A stretch of 64,000 nucleotides of DNA from Sanderia malayensis (taxonomy: Eukaryota > Cnidaria > Scyphozoa > Semaeostomeae > Pelagiidae): positions 5,394,001 through 5,458,000 of the forward strand of contig RQOL01000660.1 in the NCBI GenBank assembly GCA_013076295.1, read 5' to 3'. Numbering within the stretch: position 1 is the first letter of the stretch; each line of letters opens with the position of its first letter. The position numbers and the translations under genes are program-made. Below the pieces are notes generated by a model. That model was not told the DNA's origin. It worked only from the letters and a program-made list of their open reading frames with translations, and ran no database searches. Below are positions 1 through 19,994 of this stretch, in pieces.

Positions 1-534
1 TGGTCCTAGAATCTGAAAGCAATGATGGTCTGAAACGTGTTTGCATAGGCTTGGATAAGGAGCTCACTATACAGCATCTAGCTACGTCTGATTCCTCTGC
101 TGTTAAGCGTCACCCCGACTAATCTATAAAGTTAACAAAACCAACCGATTAGTTGATCGCGTTGCAAATGCTATATTCAGTGGCCTAGATAGAGGGGGGT
201 CAGGTGGGGTGAAAAACCCCCTGTAGAGCTAAACTGCAGTTTTGTCGGGAAATTTCGGAAAATAAATATCTTCTGTTTACGTTCAGTTCTAGCTAATTTC
301 CTCATCTTATATTCATAGTCTTTAAGAAACAAAAAGGCTTATTAACTTTTTGTCGGAAAATCTAGATTTCTCGCCCCCCCCCATATAAAATTTCCTATCT
401 ATGCCATTGGCTATATTTGCCCTCCACTGGGAAAGACAGGTACAACATAAATTGGGTGTGGTTAAAGTGTCCCTAACGCACCCCGATTGTCAAATGCTTC
501 CTACTTTTTTATAAGTTATAATGTTGTTTTACAG
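1..534. other. Intron of the T-box gene (no exon seen)
   Basis: I see no coding exon here. The stretch ends in a splice acceptor (pyrimidine-rich tract then ACAG, 531-534) that opens the first recognisable T-box exon. The exon for the start of the T-box (the part ending in the conserved N-G-R before R-M-F-P) must lie to the left of the window. Confidence 0.6.
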
Positions 535-7353
<6,819 letters not shown>

Positions 7354-7572
7354 AAGTTGGGCTTTGGAAACTCAGCATACAGGACCTGTTGATATATGGG
7401 GCGATTTCAAAACAAAGGAGTGGAGTGGATATTCTGTAAGCAATCTAACACCAGCGTTAAATAGCTGCGCTTTGCAACAGTAAAACAAACTATCAGAGTT
7501 GGTCCACTTACTGTAATATTCCATTATCACTTAGTCTGGCTGTTTTACCAAACTATTCACTGCAGTAACATA

Positions 7573-7578
7573 AATAAA
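7573..7578 (+). terminator. Candidate polyadenylation signal of the T-box gene
   Basis: AATAAA lies about 220 nt after the T-box stop codon, in AT-rich sequence with no intervening exon. The position fits a short 3' UTR, but the hexamer is common in such sequence. Confidence 0.35.
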
Positions 7579-7579
7579 C

Positions 7580-10500
7580 ACAAATATATACATACGTATG
7601 TGATATATAGCACAAAATACCTTGCATGAGTTACGTTGCAAGTTAAGTTAGCATGGCTATATTATATGCCTAGCACCCCGGTATTACATTCTATGCACAA
7701 CTGCAGGAGCAGCAGCCAATAATAAGCTTTTGTAAATATGTTTTGAATTTTAAATGTAACTTATTGTTCGACACACGAAGTACCCATTCACTGTTAGAAT
7801 CTAGAAGACTTTAGAAACATTTAGAACCTTGTAGAATCTATGTGCATAATAATTTAAAGCTTTGTGATCGATTTCTAAATTATTTATAACCTTATTATAT
7901 ACATAAATATAATAAAACTTGGTTAGTTGAGTATACGAGTCACTTATTATTACTTGACGTATAGAAATGTCAATGAATATGTGCAATGCTGTATTCTTAT
8001 CGATCTCCCTGTTTCTCCTTTAAAATACTTATCTTTGCAAGCACTATGACAAGCATAGCTAAGCTAACAGGCTGCAGAGCTCTAAATGATGCGCAGGTTC
8101 ATGTTTGCAACTGGATACTGAAGAAACAAGTCTAATTAAAGTCCTTCTCCTTGGTCGACAAACATACGATAAATCGGAAGATCCACATGCAGTTGAACGT
8201 TGACTGTTGATAAGACTTACTATCAAAATCGATCACATCTAACTAAAGATTGACCCATGTCTTGAACATTCTTCCGCCTACCGTGTTTGAAGTGATAGTG
8301 GGGCAGGGAGGCAAAACTGCTCAAAGACACCTTCACCACACCCATTCCCAACTAAATATTTAAACACATCGCAGATATCTTAGAGAATTGGGTTACTTTA
8401 CTGGCCACTTTAAAAGTGCAATGGGGCACTTGCCTGTCCCTAAGATGCCACCTTGGCCCACACGTCTCAGTCTGGCTGTAACGTTCTGTGTTGATACATT
8501 CGGCTCTGGTCTGAGTGGCTCAAAGCTTCATTAATTGCTTGAAGCATCATCAATTGTGGCACATTTCTCATCTGTATGGCTAGAAGATTCGTTAATTGGG
8601 GCATATTTCTCAGCTCAATAGCTAGAAACCTCATTGATTAGGGGCACATGGCTAGAAGCTACGTTAATTGGGGCACATTTCTGATCTCGATAGCTAGAAA
8701 CCTCATTGATTGGGGGCACATGGCCAGAAGCTTCGTTAATTGGAGTACATTTCTCGTTACTTTGGGTGTCCAATTGAATGTCAAAAGATCATTTTTCATT
8801 AATCATAGTGCTGAAAACATGATTAGCCGAAAAAATGAGACTGATGAGTTCCAAAATGAAGCTGTTAGAATAATCTAATTCGAGTCTTAGACTAGGCCGA
8901 AAAGCGGATGAAATATACATTAATAAAATATTTGGACATTTTCAAGACGATTCATACTAATAGACGATATGGCTAAGCCATTTTAAGTCGATGACATCGT
9001 TGAAAACACACGCGTTAAAAGTTATGACTTCTAAAGGTAAGAATTTTGATTGCGGGATTATAGATATTCGACTGTGATATTATCTCTATCACAAACGATT
9101 ACACTTTGTCTGCCCTGCGTGGTTACAATACTTGAACGACCCGAGTACGAGCGTTCCGCAAAATAGCGCAGTGCTCGTGTGAAGTTCATTAGGGGGGAGG
9201 GGGTGACTCTTAAATATCGTGCACTAAAAGAATTAGAGATCTCTAGAATTTATGGATGGTGGTTATTGGCGCAACAGAGTAGTGTGCGACTGCCAAATAT
9301 TTGTGGGCCCTTCATTTTGGCACAGTGACGTCACTGGTGGTGATGATATTCCCTGATTTCCACTCAAGCCCCCCAAAAAGCATTTTAAATTGCGAATGGA
9401 TTTGGGGTGGTGTTTGTTTCAGGGACTGGGCGTTTATTAGAGAACAAGGGGCGTTAACAGGAAGTTCAATACATTCGAGACTTTAGCAACAACAGTCGTG
9501 TAGCATTGATGTTACATCACTAACGAAATCACCTGATAATTAACACCATACATAACCAATGTTTTGTTCAGCATTATAACATACCGTAAATTCTCCTTTA
9601 AGCCCCCCCCCCCTATAAGGGAGGGCTTATTTTTTTCAAGCATTTTACAGGGCTATGTTTTATCCAAAATCACACATATATTGAATTTTGATTGAAAGTT
9701 TGACTGAAGAAAATAAAATCCTCTGTCTTATAGAAGGGGATTCTATACTCGCGGATGTCTACTGTGGTAATGGTAAAATTTTTTTATCATAATCATAGAC
9801 TATTTGTAATTATAACAGTAGTCACTAAAATCATCGTCATCATAAACATTATGATAATCATAGTCATAGTCATAGACGTAATCATAGTCCTAGTAGTAAG
9901 GCTGATCAAAATTATCGCCGTGAAGAAGGCAACGATATGTTTCTTAATGTTGTGAAATCTGTATTTGCTAAAAAGGACACTGTCCAGAGACAAAACAACG
10001 TTCAAGCATTAATTGTCACCAATGCTAGGTTGACTTAAATCTAGGCGTGGCTCATAAAGGCCTCCTTGTGGATTACGTATTTACAAAGAAGCTCGTGTCT
10101 CTTGAAATGGGGTCTGCGATTTTTGATTAGCTCATAAGCACTAATTTGCGGGTAACATATCCTTTCGTGATATATTCCACAGGTTCATACACTGACAAAT
10201 GGTTGAATTGTACTTTGCGTAGGACAGAATGACAATCGGCAAGAGTTAAAAAGATCAAAATCTGCGGTTATCAAAATGAATGTGTTATGATTACTAATGA
10301 AGTAAAAGAGTGCGCCTCCATAATATATTAATCGGTTTACTATCAATCTAATCAAATGTCAAAAACTTTATACAGACGACTTTTTGTATCATTCAACAAT
10401 GTTTACGTGTTTGTATCGTGGAGAGAAAATCGCTCTGAGACAAGAATACGGTTGTCAAAGTGAGGGGGGAGATAAGGAATAAAGACCTCACAGAAGCCTG

Positions 10501-10679
10501 CTTTCATTGCTGAGCTGTGGAAAAACAGCATATCAAAACAACCTTTGTCTGTGTTAGTTTTATCCGTTACATAAAAATATTTTTTAACTTTACTGATAAA
10601 ACATTCTTATACAGCACAATTCTTATAAGCAACGCATGTTCTTATAATTGCCGTGCGCAATGCTTGTGATATGGGTACT
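7580..10679. other. Gene-free intergenic stretch with simple repeats
   Basis: No exon with coding features was found. It holds a degenerate repeat of about 60 bp built on GCTAGAAGCTTCGTTAATTG and close variants (about 8515-8760), a short palindromic GC run (9600-9635, AAGCCCCC then GGGAGGGCTTA), and an imprecise CATAGT/ATCATAGTC repeat (about 9785-9900). Confidence 0.5.
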
Positions 10680-10680
10680 A

Positions 10681-10963
10681 CACTTTTTTTAATAAGCAAC
10701 TAGACTTTAATCCAGCCCTGAAAGTTGCTTAAAATTTTGAATATTTTAGCCCTCAAAGTTGCTTAAAAGTTGCTTAAAGTTTTTTGTGCCTATAACAGCC
10801 TCTCCTGTCCCGAGGGTACCACGCCCAGTTTTAGCATTTTAAAATAAATGACGTTTGAATTCTTAGTTGCTAACAGTAATTCAATTGAGCCCTCGAGTTG
10901 CTTAACGTTAGGGTCGATCCAGCCCTAGTTGCTTATTGAGCGGTTGCTTATTAAAAAAAGTGT
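10681..10963. mobile_element. MITE with 20-bp terminal inverted repeats
   Basis: The ends are inverted copies: CACTTTTTTTAATAAGCAAC at the left and its complement at the right, ending AAAAAAAGTG. Inside, the motif AGTTGCTTA recurs several times on the same strand. There is no coding sequence. I could not find a clear target-site duplication, so the superfamily is open; the CAC...GTG ends alone do not prove an EnSpm type. Confidence 0.6.
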
Positions 10964-11649
10964 CAGCCGTACAAGTAAAAGAATCAGTTGTATTATACTC
11001 ATTAATCCAGCACGCATGACAATAGCAGTGTACCCATAATTCATTGGACAACTTAACAAGATGCATTCTCTATATCGCTCTATAGTGTCTATGAAAATTG
11101 CTCAAGATTTTCATGCAAAATCTTGTTCTTAAAAAGATAAGTCTCTAATTCGTCGAGCAGCATTATTTACCACAGTTGTCTTACGAAAACAAACAACGTC
11201 TGATGATTAAAATCTACCAAATCTGCAACCGTTTTCACCACATGCAATGTTGCTACGCGGTAAGCGGGGCGGTTTGCTGAAAGGGAACCAAACCCGCGCG
11301 CGCAATTGATTAAAACACTTGACACACAATGCAAGATTATATCACACTTCACTTGATTATTCCAACGTAATAATCATCTGCAGCGGGCCTAGTTCAATTA
11401 CAACATAGCAATCAGAATTCATTGAAACAAAAGATACAGCATTCACACTTAGCAAAGTCCTTAATTAATTCAATTCTAAAGAATGAATACTTGAGCATCA
11501 TCTCGGCCTAGCCATCTGCACCCAATGTTCAGTACTCCTATCGTATCTTTTACTCGAGAACGTGATAAAATTCGGTAGATCATTTTTCGAGATAAAGAAA
11601 ATTTCGTTCTATTCAAATCCGAGCAACAATCCGTTCTCATTTCGATAAC

Positions 11650-12500
11650 AATCTACGGGAAAACTGCTCTATTATGTAGAGTAAAGAAAGCACTACCAAA
11701 TCTCATTATTGCTTCAACATCCCAAGAATATATAGTACATTTAAACTGCTTTATACAAACGATCTATGAAGAGACTGCACTATTACGTAGAGTAAAGAAA
11801 GCACTACCAAATCTCATTATTGCTTCAGCATCCCAAGAATATATAGTACATTTAAACTGTTTTATAGGAACGATCTATGGAGAAACTGCTCTATTATGTA
11901 GAGTAAAGAAAGCACTACAAAATCTCATTATTGCTTCAGCATCCCAAGAATATATAGTACATTTAAACTGTTTTATAGGAACGATCTATGGAGAAACTGC
12001 TCTATTATGTAGAGTAAAGAAAGCACTACAAAATCTCATTATTGCTTCAGCATCCCAAGAATATATAGTACATTTAAACTGCTTTATACAAACGATCTAT
12101 GAAGAGACTGCACTATTACGTAGAGTAAAGAAAGCACTACGAAATCCCATTATTGCTTCAACATCCCATGCAGATATAGTACATTTAAACTGTTTTATAG
12201 GAACGATCTATGGAGAAACTGCTCTATTACGTAGAGTAAAGAAAGCACTACCAAATCTCATTATTGCTTCAACATCCCAAGCAGATATAGTACATTTAAA
12301 CTGTTTTATAGGAACGATCTCTGCAGAAACTGCTGTAAAGAAAACACTACCAAATCTTATCATTGCTTCAACATCCCAAGCAGATAAAGTACATTTAAAC
12401 TGCCTTAATACGAACGATCTATGGAGAAACTGCTCTATTATGCAGAGTAAAGAAAGTACTGCAAAATCTCATTATGGCTTTGTTTCAAAATCCCACAAGC
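11650..12500. repeat. Tandem array of about eight 111-bp repeats
   Basis: The block containing TAGAGTAAAGAAAGCACTAC, CTCATTATTGCTTCAACATC, ATATAGTACATTTAAACTG and AACGATCTATG returns about every 110-112 bp (starts near 11668, 11779, 11889, 12000, 12112 and 12222, then two more diverged copies). Some copies share private variants (GAAGAGACTGCAC against GGAGAAACTGCTC), so units were copied in groups. No reading frame runs through it. Confidence 0.85.
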
Positions 12501-14529
12501 ATATATAGTATACATTGAAACTGTTTCATACAAATGCATCGCCACAACAAGGCTTTCGTGTGCATCTTGCATTGAAAAAAGAGCATCACCTGCTATAACA
12601 GCTCTATCAAGTCTCTATCTCCATCAAATCATTCTCTAATAAGCCCCCTCTTCGAGCGAGCTTCTTAACCCCCTTTTCTATTAATACTCCCTATTGTCTT
12701 TAGATTGTGAACGATGATTGAATTGCAATTAACTTAATCATAAAAGCTCCAAGCGATTTTGAAGTCATTTTACACAAACATATTTCTTAAATCTAGTTGA
12801 GAACTTTATAAAGCCCCCTCATAACCTTGAAAACTAAAAGAGCCCCATTTTAGGGGCAATAACAGAGCCTTTACGGTGATGGTATTATTATGCATACTTC
12901 TCACCATCACCCTTGAGCACACATCCATGAACACACGTGAAAGAACTGACTTTATTTTTTTTCCAAAAATTTGTCGCAAGTTGACCAAGACTAAACATGA
13001 ATAAAACACAGAAAGCCTAACAAATTGCTGTCAAAGAAGTTTCGCCGTTTTTGCTGCTTTGGCAACTATTCGTCGGCATATGTCCTTAAGATCCACATGA
13101 AATTATTCGAGCACTCAAGAAACATTTCTCCGACAAAAGCAAGCAGATTCCGGCAAAGGGGAAACGTCGGGATAGTTTATAAACAGATCTCTCATCTACT
13201 TACAGAACCAAGACGTATAACACAGCAAGCGACCTTAGGAAACCAGGCATTATGACATTATTACTGCAGCGGTACACTCCAATAATAACGGACTAATTAA
13301 TCAACTTAACAATGCTCTATGTATATTTATTTCCACCAGGAAGCTATAATGAACAAAAATATGCCAGCGCAAAAAGGCCCTCCAAAATGCGCAACGTAAA
13401 AGACCCGCTCTGACCCGAACTTCACTCACAAAACCCATGCATCCTTGTTTCATCCTGTCACTTGCATAATCAGAGGAACTATTTAACGACAATTATTCAT
13501 GGTTCTCCGATTTCCAAAAAACTCAGCACAAATAGCCGTAAACAAATGCAAAAGAGCATGTTGTAAAGGTTGTTGTTGTTGTTAAAGGAAATGGATTTAC
13601 GTATAACAATCACGTAATCTATGGCATTTAACGGTAAAACGTATAGAGAATTAGATAGGAAAATAGACTCTCACTAGATAGAATAGAGGTAGAGTCGTGG
13701 ATGTATAACTAAACTGTTGGTTTAGCTTGAGAATATTATGTTTTGTATATATTTGTGAAGAAAAGAGTAAAAGGCTTCAGTTGTTATTTTTCTTGTTCCA
13801 ATCCTGGATACAACAAAGCATTTGTGCCGGTTAGCAGAATTTAAAAAATTTTTGTCAAATGATGTTGGCGTAATAGCTCGCTTGTTTGGTAGAAAAATAT
13901 AAGTTCATAATTGAGAATGTTTTTCAAATTAACTTAAGACCATAAAAAGTCTCTCAAAATGATTAACTCGAGATTAATTTTGCTGAGACACTGTCATTGG
14001 TCCCCCAAAACGTAATGCATAGTCTGGGGGTGGTTTTGTGGCACTGCTCTGATTGGCCTAGGGGAACTAAAGCCTGACAGTTCAAATGGGCTAATCAGAG
14101 AACAACTTAGAAATAACATGCATCAAAATTCAAAGTAAAATACGGGAAGAGCATGTGACTGTGCTGATACGACCACACATTGCAATACATGGCTTGGAGC
14201 TTCAATACAACTAAACCACAATCCTTCACAAAATACATTGAGACTCGCAAAAATACAAGATAGGAGTACGTTTTTTGGCAAACGTTTGCACGAAAAATGA
14301 TTCCCCAGCTCTCCCTTCCCCTGATTATGCAATGTTGCCATTATTATGGAAAGAAAACCTCATCATTTCCTCAAATAACCTGAGAAACAACACATAACCA
14401 ACATTGATTGCTTGGGGGAGGGGAAGACAAAGGCAGTCTCACAATTTATGTGGACGATTGTAGGAACTGACACAGGTTGCAGATAAATGCAAAATAATAA
14501 TTGCCAATAGCAAATAGCAAATCCCTCAC
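12501..14529. other. Gene-free stretch downstream of MCEE
   Basis: This should hold the last exon of the epimerase gene if it lies close by. I searched for a minus-strand exon coding the family's C-terminal block (G-A-H-G-K-P, F-L-H-P-K-D, V-L-V-E-L) and did not find one. No other exon or clear repeat was seen. Confidence 0.4.
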
Positions 14530-17500
14530 CTTGGGCTCTTTATCCAAAACACGAATGTTGTTTTCTTTCATGGATGCCATAGCACTTTTGATGTCATCAA
14601 CCTTTAAAGAAAATACAGAGATACTATATACTTTGTCATCTACTTCATGTATCAAATGCCCAAAATAGGCGGACTGGTCCGAGTTGCCAGGTAGGTATTA
14701 ACGACCGTTCGGACCTCAGTGAATTTCTAAAACAGTGGTCCCTCTACTCACGATACGTGGTTGAATTAACATTAACTAATGACTTCATGAAATGACATTA
14801 AAACCCTCTTCAAAGCAACCACACCACCCTTGAAAAAAGAAAAGGTGGTGTGGTTGTGTGAACCCTGAAAAGTCTGTTGCTGATTGCTAAGCCTCGACAC
14901 GCAAAGCAACTGTGGAAAACATTTTCATGACGGGTGTTGGTCATTGGTCTTTTTTCTAAGTTGGTGAACTTTGGTGACAGGGACAGGAATTCGAAACGCA
15001 ATGCAAACGAGGATTTTAACTTTCTTTAGTGTAAAAATAACTTTACATGGAGAGCGCTTAGTTTACGAAGCATGTAGCTCTCTGAACCTTCTTTTAGAAG
15101 GATGACTGTAACTCGTAGATGTAGAATTGTCAAAAATTTCCCGATTCCCGAGAAAAGAGATGGCTGCATTATTTTCTCTATCGACCGTAAATTTGAGTGA
15201 GAAATGTAGGTGATCACTGGTGATCAAAATATAATAGCATCTGAAACATTTTTACTTTTTTTAATTGACTGGCATTTGATGGGATTTGTTTCAATGCAAA
15301 TTCATTAAGCGTAGATGTGTACATAGTAAAGCTTACAAGTTATATAGCAATTTCACTGTATTATGAGAATTTTAAACTAGACTTGATGATGGATTTAATA
15401 CCCGAAATATATCGCTCAAATTCAATATTGCGGAAGTCATTGTTTTTTGCACTTGCCTTAAAGTTATTGCATTGCCACAATGCTTGTGGCACATTTTCAT
15501 TAACAAAAATAAAAATTGTGCCCTCTTCTCAAGAACGCAGGAAGGATAGAACAAGGGGCTGATTGTATCAAGATTTCGCTATATATAAGTAAACGGGAGA
15601 TATGATAAATAAATTAGAAGCATCCATACCTCGATACAAATATGATGTATTCCGCCTGCTGGGTTCTTTTTGAAAAATCCACTGATGGGACTTTGCTCAC
15701 CAAGAACTGATAACAACTAAGAAATGAAAAAATAAAAAAGTTTGCTTATAATATACAATAGCATTACGATGCATTGTGGTGCTCAGTAAAAGACATTTTT
15801 TCGTCACTCTTCAACTAATTCTGCTACTTAAACTGGCTTCTTGTTCCAATATACAATATAACAGTCTGAATTGAATAGGTGACAAGCAACACTGGCACAT
15901 AAAATTTATCATCAGTTTTTACATTACCCGACCTCTTAAGTTTGACACTCCAACATTATCCATAATGTTTTACATTGCTTACAGCTGGAGACTGCTGCAT
16001 TCACTATAATATCCCATTTCATACCATACCATACTATACTATACTATACTATACTATACTATACTATATTATACTATACTATACTATACTATACTATACT
16101 ATATTATACTATATTATACTATACTATACTATACTATACTATACTATATTATACTATACTATACTATACTATACTATACTATACTATACTATACTATACT
16201 ATACTATACTATACTATACTATAGTAAGGAGTATTTTAAGTTTTACGTATTTTAAGGATGCCACATGTAAATTCCAAAGATTTACAGAAAGTCGCAGATG
16301 GTTAAAACCCAGGCACTAAATGCCCTACAAACACAGGAAACATTGGTATACGTTCGGGTTAACATTTTTAAAAATTGTTACAAGCTCGGGTATGTTTTTG
16401 AAACTTGAGCGGCACGTGAGCGTACCTAACCAAATTTAGTCAAGTTGTAGCAGGATTATATTCTCGTCGTCACGTTGCCTCGCATTCAAGTAATTATTGT
16501 AATCACGTGTTTTATGTCAAAATTTCAATCATTAAGTGTATAGTATAAATAGCTTTGTCAATTGTAACTCATCCATTCTTATTCTTAGATTCTTAGATTC
16601 TTAGATTCTTAGATTCTTAGATTCTTAGATTCTTAGATTCTTAGATTCTTAGATTCTTAGATTCTTAGATACTTAGATCTTTAGATTCTTAAATTCTTAA
16701 ATTCATATTTTGATTATCACATAATCACACGAACAGATTCTCTTTGTGTTGAATTACGTAATGGTAGCTCTACCACAATTAGAAAGTGCCCCACCCCACC
16801 CCAGGCGCGCAAAACAATTGGTACTATGTATCTACCACTTTTATAAATTAAATCTGTCACCGTCATAAGACCATTGTTCACCTTTCCGATCTTAAAGCTC
16901 TCACGACAAAAAACTACAAAATCTTCACACATCTTCACACAATCTGGTATACCAGTGGATTTCCGAAAGCTTCAAACTCCTTGCAATATTTAAATCAAGA
17001 AAGCTATGGAACATTTACCTCAATTTTAGTGTTTTCCAGTTTGACAAACACAGTATAAACTCCATGTTCTGGCAGGGGCTTAAAAAAGAAAAAAAACAAC
17101 AAGATAAAATGAAATTAAATGATTATCAAAATAGATACATCTCCACGGGCTCAATATAGGTAGGCCAAACAAGGCATGAATGGAAATCAGTGTTGTTGAT
17201 ACCATAAAATTGGGGAAAGGTAGAATTGAAGGTAGGGGCTAATGCCAGGATTTGCATTATTTATATACTGTAATATTGTTCTACTCTGAATGAATAAGAA
17301 ATGAAGCAGTTTTTATTCTGATGGCCTCAAAATGCACAATTGCTTTGCGGTTCTGGATTAACCGGCAACATGAAAAACCCATGGGTTACGGAGACGATAA
17401 ATCCCATCACTCCACAGCCCCTAATTCTTTTAAATGGACAAATCATTTCATAAGAAGACTCCCTAAGAATCTTTGGTTCCACCCCCAACCCCCTCAAATC

Positions 17501-19994
17501 TTTGATCCAGCTCTCAGTGAGACATTCAACAAAACTACATGAAGCAATGTACAAAAGGGTTCCTGTCATTAAAGGGACCCTAAACAACCTGGTATAAGCT
17601 GTCTCAACCATTCAAAATGTTCAATTTCGACATTTCGATATTTGATAGTTCAAATAAAATTGACATTATAGCCGGAGATCCTAGAGTTTTCAATAGCATT
17701 ATTCATTGTCCACTGGTAAAGACAAGTGAAGTCTGGTGATATGGCCACATTTTGTGTAGGTACAGAAAACGATGTTTTAAAAAAGGCGCTGCATTTTGAA
17801 GAAGTAGAGAAGATTGATCTGAAGATAGAAAAGCGGAGTCAAACAAATTTCCCTGGTAGTGAGATAAATCTGGCCAACTCCACATAGACAGGCGTGGACA
17901 ATCAAATCTGGGCCGATGATGATGATATTATTCTTTGCACATTTGATTCTCCAGCAACATAATTCAAAACATGTAGGGGCTGGTTTATTTGCTTCAGGCT
18001 TCAGCATTCAAACAGAACCCACATCCTATTCTTTCCCTGGAGCTACAAAATTTCCCAATACACTATTTGTTGGCCCTAAGGATTTGCAACAAGGCAAAGC
18101 ATGCTAGCAAATAATAGAGCACCTACCACTGCCTCACTGACTTCTGCTCCAAAAGCATCTCTGTACATTGCAGTTGCTTTTTCTGTAAGACAAACAGCAA
18201 ACATTAGGGATGCATCAATTTGTTCAAACCCTTATGTCTAAAATAACGGCTCCGTGTAATTTACGTATGGTCCGCATCATCAGTTATTTCCATCTGCGTT
18301 TCACATTTGGGTGTTATATGGTGAAGTTTCCTCCCGGCGAGATGGGACCTCGTTTGCATGTAGACAGGATGATTTGTCTCCATATAGCAACAAAGATAGG
18401 GCAATTTTAACTGTCAAAGCTACCCGCGTGCTCAATGCGAAAATTCTATGAACAAACGAAAAAGATGCATACACAATTTTGTTCATAATAAAAACTTGGA
18501 TCAGCACTTAGTAATTAAAGCTTCTCAATTTGGAATAAAGATTTTGGCATTTTAGTATTCAAAGTTTCTCAATTTGCTTCTTATTTTCGAGACCTGAAAT
18601 TGTCTAATTGTTTGGAAGTCAAGCATATCTGAAAGGACATAAATGCAGATCGACATAAGAATAAGCCCAACCCATAACCCTTGAATAAGCCCTCCGGGGG
18701 CTTATATGCGGAAAGAAATTTTAGCTGAATAATTGTTCAATATTAAGCAAAATAAAAGCTATATGATGCAGCCAATCAATAAAGTTATTGGTTTAAAATT
18801 GTTGTTATTTGCAATACATTCACTAAACAACTTCAGTGTCTGGAAACTTGGCTTCAATATCCTTGCAAATGATTATCAGGATTGGGGCTTATTCGAGGGG
18901 AGAGCTTATTCGAAGGTGGAGGCTTATTCGAGGATTTATGGTATGTGATCTAAATAGTAAAAATAGTTCATTCTGACAAAGCTTATTCATGCAAGACAAG
19001 GGGGTGGGTGGTCTCGCATAAATAAGTGATAAGTACTTAGAAGTACCTTTTTAAAAGGATAAAGGCATAAATCATTTTCAAATTCAAAGAAATGCATTTC
19101 GAATTACTCACCCAGATCAGGTACTGCAATGGCAACATGGTTTAGCTTTCCAAGTTTCCATGGATTGACCTATGAGAAAGACATCATCTGATAACTTTCC
19201 TTGATAGAACATGTTTAAACTCAATCCACAGAAGGATAAATAAAACAAATTAAGGTTAGCACAGTTTTAAGTTATTCACAATTGATCTAAAGAACAACAT
19301 ATGGAAAAGGTTCACAAGGGGATTATGAAAACAAATAGCAATCATCAGGAGTTCATGTTATCAGGATTTTTCCATATATGGGTAATGGAAACCAACCCTG
19401 TTAGGGAAGGGGCATGTTTTCCTGAAACAAAACCTTGAAGCGTGAAGGGATATTACACTGCTTTTCTCCTTTCATTGTATCCCACTGTTCTAAATATTTT
19501 GCTCATACAATGCTTTTCACAGAAAAAATAAACAACACATTTCTTCTTATTTTCTCTTTATCTCAAGCCGTTTGAAAGAAGCGAAGAACTTTTATTTTGA
19601 TTTTATGACAGAAGTACATGATACTTAATTGTCCTTTTACAAAGCAATGCATGGCCACACCCATCAAAATCATTCAAAGCCACGCCCACTCTTTGATTTC
19701 AGAAGGATAGGTACATCGTAAATGTTGACATAAAATACTTTCCACATCGATCTATGACCTATTCACCGAGTAGTCTTTCTTAATATTGAAGTAATTAAAC
19801 ACAAATTTAATACACGAAGACAAAAAATATTGGCTTAAAAGGTATGAAACATAGAAGGAAGGGAGAGACAAAAATATAAGAAAAGAAAGTATGATGTTTA
19901 CCGCACTCAGAGTTGAGGTTTGATGTATATTCCTTGCCATAGAGCGTATCAGTGCAGTTGATGACAACATTGTTCTTCCAAATCTGAATGCCAT
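14530..19994 (-). CDS. MCEE: Methylmalonyl-CoA epimerase, mitochondrial (last exon not found)
   Basis: Converts (S)- to (R)-methylmalonyl-CoA between propionyl-CoA carboxylase and methylmalonyl-CoA mutase in the mitochondrial matrix. Exons in transcription order are 19994-19902, 19169-19112, 18182-18127, 17078-17019, 15716-15630 and 14601-14530; every join keeps frame with GT-AG borders. The first exon (31 aa) is rich in Arg, Ser and Thr and has no acidic residue, as in a mitochondrial presequence. Glyoxalase-fold landmarks are KLNHVAIAVPDLEKA (first metal His, residue 42), PLPEHGVYTVFVKLENTKIE, and PAGGIHHICIEVDDI (second metal His). In all 142 residues are visible; the family is about 175. 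The missing part holds the last strand and the third metal ligand (Glu in V-E-L). The final exon either lies in the 7 kb to the left and was missed, or is lost. Confidence 0.88.
16014..16223. repeat. (ACTAT)n microsatellite in an MCEE intron
   Basis: About 200 bp of the pentamer ACTAT with a few TATTATACTAT interruptions. It lies in the intron between the exons at 17019-17078 and 15630-15716. The long open frame across it is an artefact of the period. Confidence 0.97.
16587..16690. repeat. (TTAGATTC)n minisatellite in an MCEE intron
   Basis: About a dozen 8-bp units TTAGATTC, the last ones degenerate (TTAGATAC, TTAGATCT). It is not the metazoan telomere repeat TTAGGG. It sits about 360 bp from the ACTAT array in the same intron. 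Confidence 0.95.

Noticed and set aside
13550..13590. TTGTTGTTGTTG run considered as a coding Gln/Asn tract
   Set aside because: Too short and not within an open exon.
15975..16319. 114-codon plus-strand frame rich in Tyr, Ile and Leu
   Set aside because: It is the translation of the (ACTAT)n microsatellite.
16587..16690. Telomere-like repeat
   Set aside because: The unit is TTAGATTC (8 bp), not TTAGGG, and it lies inside an intron.
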